From Candidatus Dadabacteria bacterium (lineage in GTDB: Bacteria > Desulfobacterota_D > UBA1144 > Nemesobacterales > Nemesobacteraceae), in NCBI GenBank assembly GCA_022822065.1, contig JAJECI010000010.1:1-64000 (forward strand): a stretch of 64,000 bases of DNA, written 5' to 3'. A program made the position numbers and the translations under genes. Within the stretch, counting starts at the first letter, position 1; each line of letters begins with the position of its first letter. The notes under the pieces are model-generated. The model was not told the origin of the DNA. It saw nothing but the letters and a program-made list of their open reading frames with translations, and did no database searches. Below are positions 61,784 through 64,000 of this stretch, one piece after another.

Positions 61784-62965
61784 CTATGCCACGTTCTTCC
61801 CTATTGAGATTTTTCCGAGAATCGTGGCGCCCCGGGCTCCCGTGACCCTCGGCACGTTTGCCCTGTTCGCACACACGGTCTCGTTGGCAAGCACCGCGAA
61901 CCCGACGGCTTCCTTCGCGTCAGAGGGAATGCCGTACTCATCCGAGAGGGAAAGCGGAATCGGGGCCAGCTTTTCGCGAAGACTTGAAACCATGACCGGG
62001 TTTCGGGCGCCGCCACCGCTCAGCACGACTTCCCCCACGTCCGCGGCCGGGAAAACGAACCTTTCGTAAGCAGAAACTATTGAGCAGACGGTAAACTCCA
62101 CGAGCGTGCGGAGAAGGTCCGGCGTGGATATCCCCTTTTTTTCCGCAAGAGAAAAAAGCGTTCCGGCCATTTCCTCTCCAAAAAGTTCCCTGCCGGTCGA
62201 TTTCGGAGGTTCGATATCCAGATAGGGATTTTCCATAAGGCTTTGGAGAAGATCCTTCCTGACCGAGCCTTTTTTTGCCATAGCGCCGTCCTCATCGAAA
62301 CTTCTCTCGCCTCCGGAGGCAATACGCGCCACAGAATCGATCAGGGAATTTCCGGGCCCCGTATCGAACGCCAGAAGCTCCTCGAACTTCCCCGTAACCA
62401 GCGTGCAGTTGGAAATACCCCCTATGTTCTGGGCTATGATGTCTTTTGTGGCCCCGGAGAACAGCAGGTAATCCAGATAGGGAACAAGTGGGGCCCCTTC
62501 TCCCCCGGCCGCGACGTCCCTCGTTCTGAAATCCCCCACCGTGGTAATTCCCGTGGCCTCGCAGACAACGTCCGCTTCGCCGAGCTGAAGCGTGGAGGAA
62601 ACCCCTTCTCCGAGAGAGGGGGGATTGTGAAAAACCGTCTGGCCGTGAGTGCCCACCAGATCCACGTCGGTCGTTTTCAGGGCGGCTTTCCGAAGAAGAT
62701 CAAAAACCGCGGCGGCAAACTCCTGGCCGAGCAGAAAATTGAGATCAGACACCGAACCCGCACTCAGGGAACCGGGCGAGAGAAGAATCTCCTTCGCGGC
62801 ATCGGAGTACTCCCTGCAGATGAAATCCTCAACCCGAACTTCGGCATCTTCCCCCGAACCGCGAATTCTTACCAGGGCAGCGTCTATACCATCCATTGAA
62901 GTCCCGGAAATAAGACCGATTACCAGTCTCTCCTCTTTTGAAATTATCTGATGAAGCCAATGCAT
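61784..62965 (-). CDS. anmK: Anhydro-N-acetylmuramic acid kinase
   Basis: Phosphorylates and opens 1,6-anhydro-MurNAc to MurNAc-6-phosphate in peptidoglycan recycling. The 393 residues have the phosphate loop GLISGTSMDGID (17-28), DLVGTHGQTVFHNPP, GDFRTRDVAAGGEGAPLVPY, NIGGISNCT and VVLSGGGARNPVM. It heads anmK-nagZ-symporter. MurQ, which uses the product next, is not in this window. A modest Shine-Dalgarno AGGTAG lies upstream of the ATG. Confidence 0.96.
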   Translation of the reverse strand: MHWLHQIISKEERLVIGLISGTSMDGIDAALVRIRGSGEDAEVRVEDFICREYSDAAKEILLSPGSLSAGSVSDLNFLLGQEFAAAVFDLLRKAALKTTDVDLVGTHGQTVFHNPPSLGEGVSSTLQLGEADVVCEATGITTVGDFRTRDVAAGGEGAPLVPYLDYLLFSGATKDIIAQNIGGISNCTLVTGKFEELLAFDTGPGNSLIDSVARIASGGERSFDEDGAMAKKGSVRKDLLQSLMENPYLDIEPPKSTGRELFGEEMAGTLFSLAEKKGISTPDLLRTLVEFTVCSIVSAYERFVFPAADVGEVVLSGGGARNPVMVSSLREKLAPIPLSLSDEYGIPSDAKEAVGFAVLANETVCANRANVPRVTGARGATILGKISIGKNVA

Positions 62966-63038
62966 TCGGAAAAAGCTACCTGATGAAAAAGAAGTTTAGC
63001 AGAAAGCCGCTTCCGGGGAGTGCCTGGGGGGCCGAATT

Positions 63039-64000
63039 CTACCGCGCCTGATACAAAAGCTCCGTTCCGGTCTGCTCCAGGACATCCGGTTCGTTTTGAT
63101 CGTAGTAATCCCGCAGCAACTGCCTCATCGAAATGATCCGCTCCATAAACGGCCAGTCAATCTCAATCGGCGACTCGGCATGCTTGTAGAGATGTCTCAG
63201 GGTCGATTGCAGAAATCTCGGCATGCTGGGGTCATGGATGGACGATTCACGCAGCACAGAATCACCTTCCTCGATCCGGAGAAGGTTTTCAAAAAGTCCT
63301 CCGGTGGTCTGCGTTTTAAATCGAGGTTCCATCTGCATCATGAACCGAAGCGACCCGGATTTCACTTCCACATAGCGATGCTGCACCAGCTGGTCAACGG
63401 GAAGAAAGGATTCATATCCGTAGTTCCCAATCATTGAGGACCTCAGTTCGACTTTAGTCCCGGAAGGCATAACTGTGTGTTCTTCGATCTCAGACACGAA
63501 CTGAACCGCGTCAAACGTCGGCCAAACACGTGACGACGCATAGGCGTACTCGGGCCACCTTTCCCCCAGGATATTTCTAAGGATCGCCAGCATGTGCACC
63601 CATTCGTACCCCAGCAGCCCGTAGTGCAAGTCGACGAATCTGCCCGCGGCGATATCGGGGCGGCGGTCCTTGCTGAATTCGATCCTGATCAGTTCCGGCC
63701 GTCTAATACCGGTTTTGGTAAGAAAATCCTTAAGTTCGTTGATCGCGAGAGAGTCATTATACTGCTCATTTCCCACGATGTGGGCGTCAGGATACCTGAT
63801 CAGAAGAGCCCGGAAAGAATCGATTTCAAAACTAAGGCAGATCGGCTTCTCAATAATGACCCAGGCACGCGGATTCCTCGACAGAACCTCTGAAAGGACC
63901 TTGAGATGACTCTCCGTGGGCACGCATATATTCCAGGCCTGAACGTGTCTGAAGACTTCTTCCGGCACGTCCTCAAGAGCGGAGTAAACATAGTTTTCCC
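63039..64000 (-). CDS. Gfo/Idh/MocA family oxidoreductase, N-terminus beyond the window
   Basis: An NAD(P)-dependent sugar-type dehydrogenase, missing its first residues: the frame stays open to the right edge (ENYVYSALEDVPEEVFRHV). Visible Rossmann elements are WNICVPTESH, then WVIIEKPICLS with the EKP motif, followed by the C-terminal alpha/beta dimer domain with RFVDLHYGLLGYEWVHML. Family members act on sugars, inositols or cyclitols; the substrate here is unknown. The gene is separated from anmK by 73 nt. Confidence 0.8.
   Translation of the reverse strand, partial: ENYVYSALEDVPEEVFRHVQAWNICVPTESHLKVLSEVLSRNPRAWVIIEKPICLSFEIDSFRALLIRYPDAHIVGNEQYNDSLAINELKDFLTKTGIRRPELIRIEFSKDRRPDIAAGRFVDLHYGLLGYEWVHMLAILRNILGERWPEYAYASSRVWPTFDAVQFVSEIEEHTVMPSGTKVELRSSMIGNYGYESFLPVDQLVQHRYVEVKSGSLRFMMQMEPRFKTQTTGGLFENLLRIEEGDSVLRESSIHDPSMPRFLQSTLRHLYKHAESPIEIDWPFMERIISMRQLLRDYYDQNEPDVLEQTGTELLYQAR

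Overview
The window is a gene-dense piece of a bacterial chromosome (about 58 protein genes in 64 kb, many overlapping by 1-4 nt). I saw no rRNA, tRNA, CRISPR array, insertion sequence or prophage. The cell is Gram-negative: there is a TonB-dependent receptor, a GDSL autotransporter, two outer-membrane beta-barrels and a peptidoglycan-recycling set. It is probably oxygen-exposed (L-aspartate oxidase, ferritin, MsrB, complex I subunits). Gene orders such as prmC-murA-hisG and aroA-cmk-rpsA-sppA-lapA, a fused AccA-AccD and Cys-containing C-terminal sorting tags suggest a deep-branching, Desulfobacterota- or Dadabacteria-like lineage. That placement is inference only.

Layout. 1-7 kb: the start of an AmiS/UreI-type channel, exported MsrB, an aldehyde dehydrogenase, a TonB receptor, and divergent from it a secreted double-Cache protein with a C-terminal sorting-like tag. 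7-14 kb: lepA, a ThDP enzyme, Hsp20, a second Cache protein with the same tag, a metallo-beta-lactamase-fold exonuclease homologue that has lost nearly all metal ligands, and YjbQ. 14-24 kb: npdG, a maf-yggS-proC-yggT operon facing prmC-murA-hisG, a radical SAM protein, lon and ferritin. 24-30 kb: an ECF42-like sigma factor, gamma-glutamyltransferase and the autotransporter esterase. 29-37 kb (minus strand): cobalamin adenosyltransferase, O-methyltransferase, glnD, nadB, nadC, nadA. 37-44 kb: nuoE, glycerate kinase, dnaB, several small or unknown genes and a nitrilase. 43-50 kb (minus strand): aroA, cmk, rpsA, sppA, lapA, lipA. 49-56 kb: DUF2237, apgM, two tandemly duplicated outer-membrane proteins, mazG, an M24 peptidase and erpA. 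56-64 kb: fused accAD, nuoI, then anmK-nagZ-sodium/solute symporter and a partial Gfo/Idh/MocA oxidoreductase.

Most of the window is housekeeping. The points most worth a second look are the metal-site-dead MBL protein next to yjbQ, the pair of exported Cache proteins with matching Cys-type tags, the 1142-bp tandem duplication that left a 3' remnant of apgM between two porin-like genes, the AccA-AccD fusion, the isolated nuoE and nuoI genes, and the symporter tied to muropeptide recycling genes.
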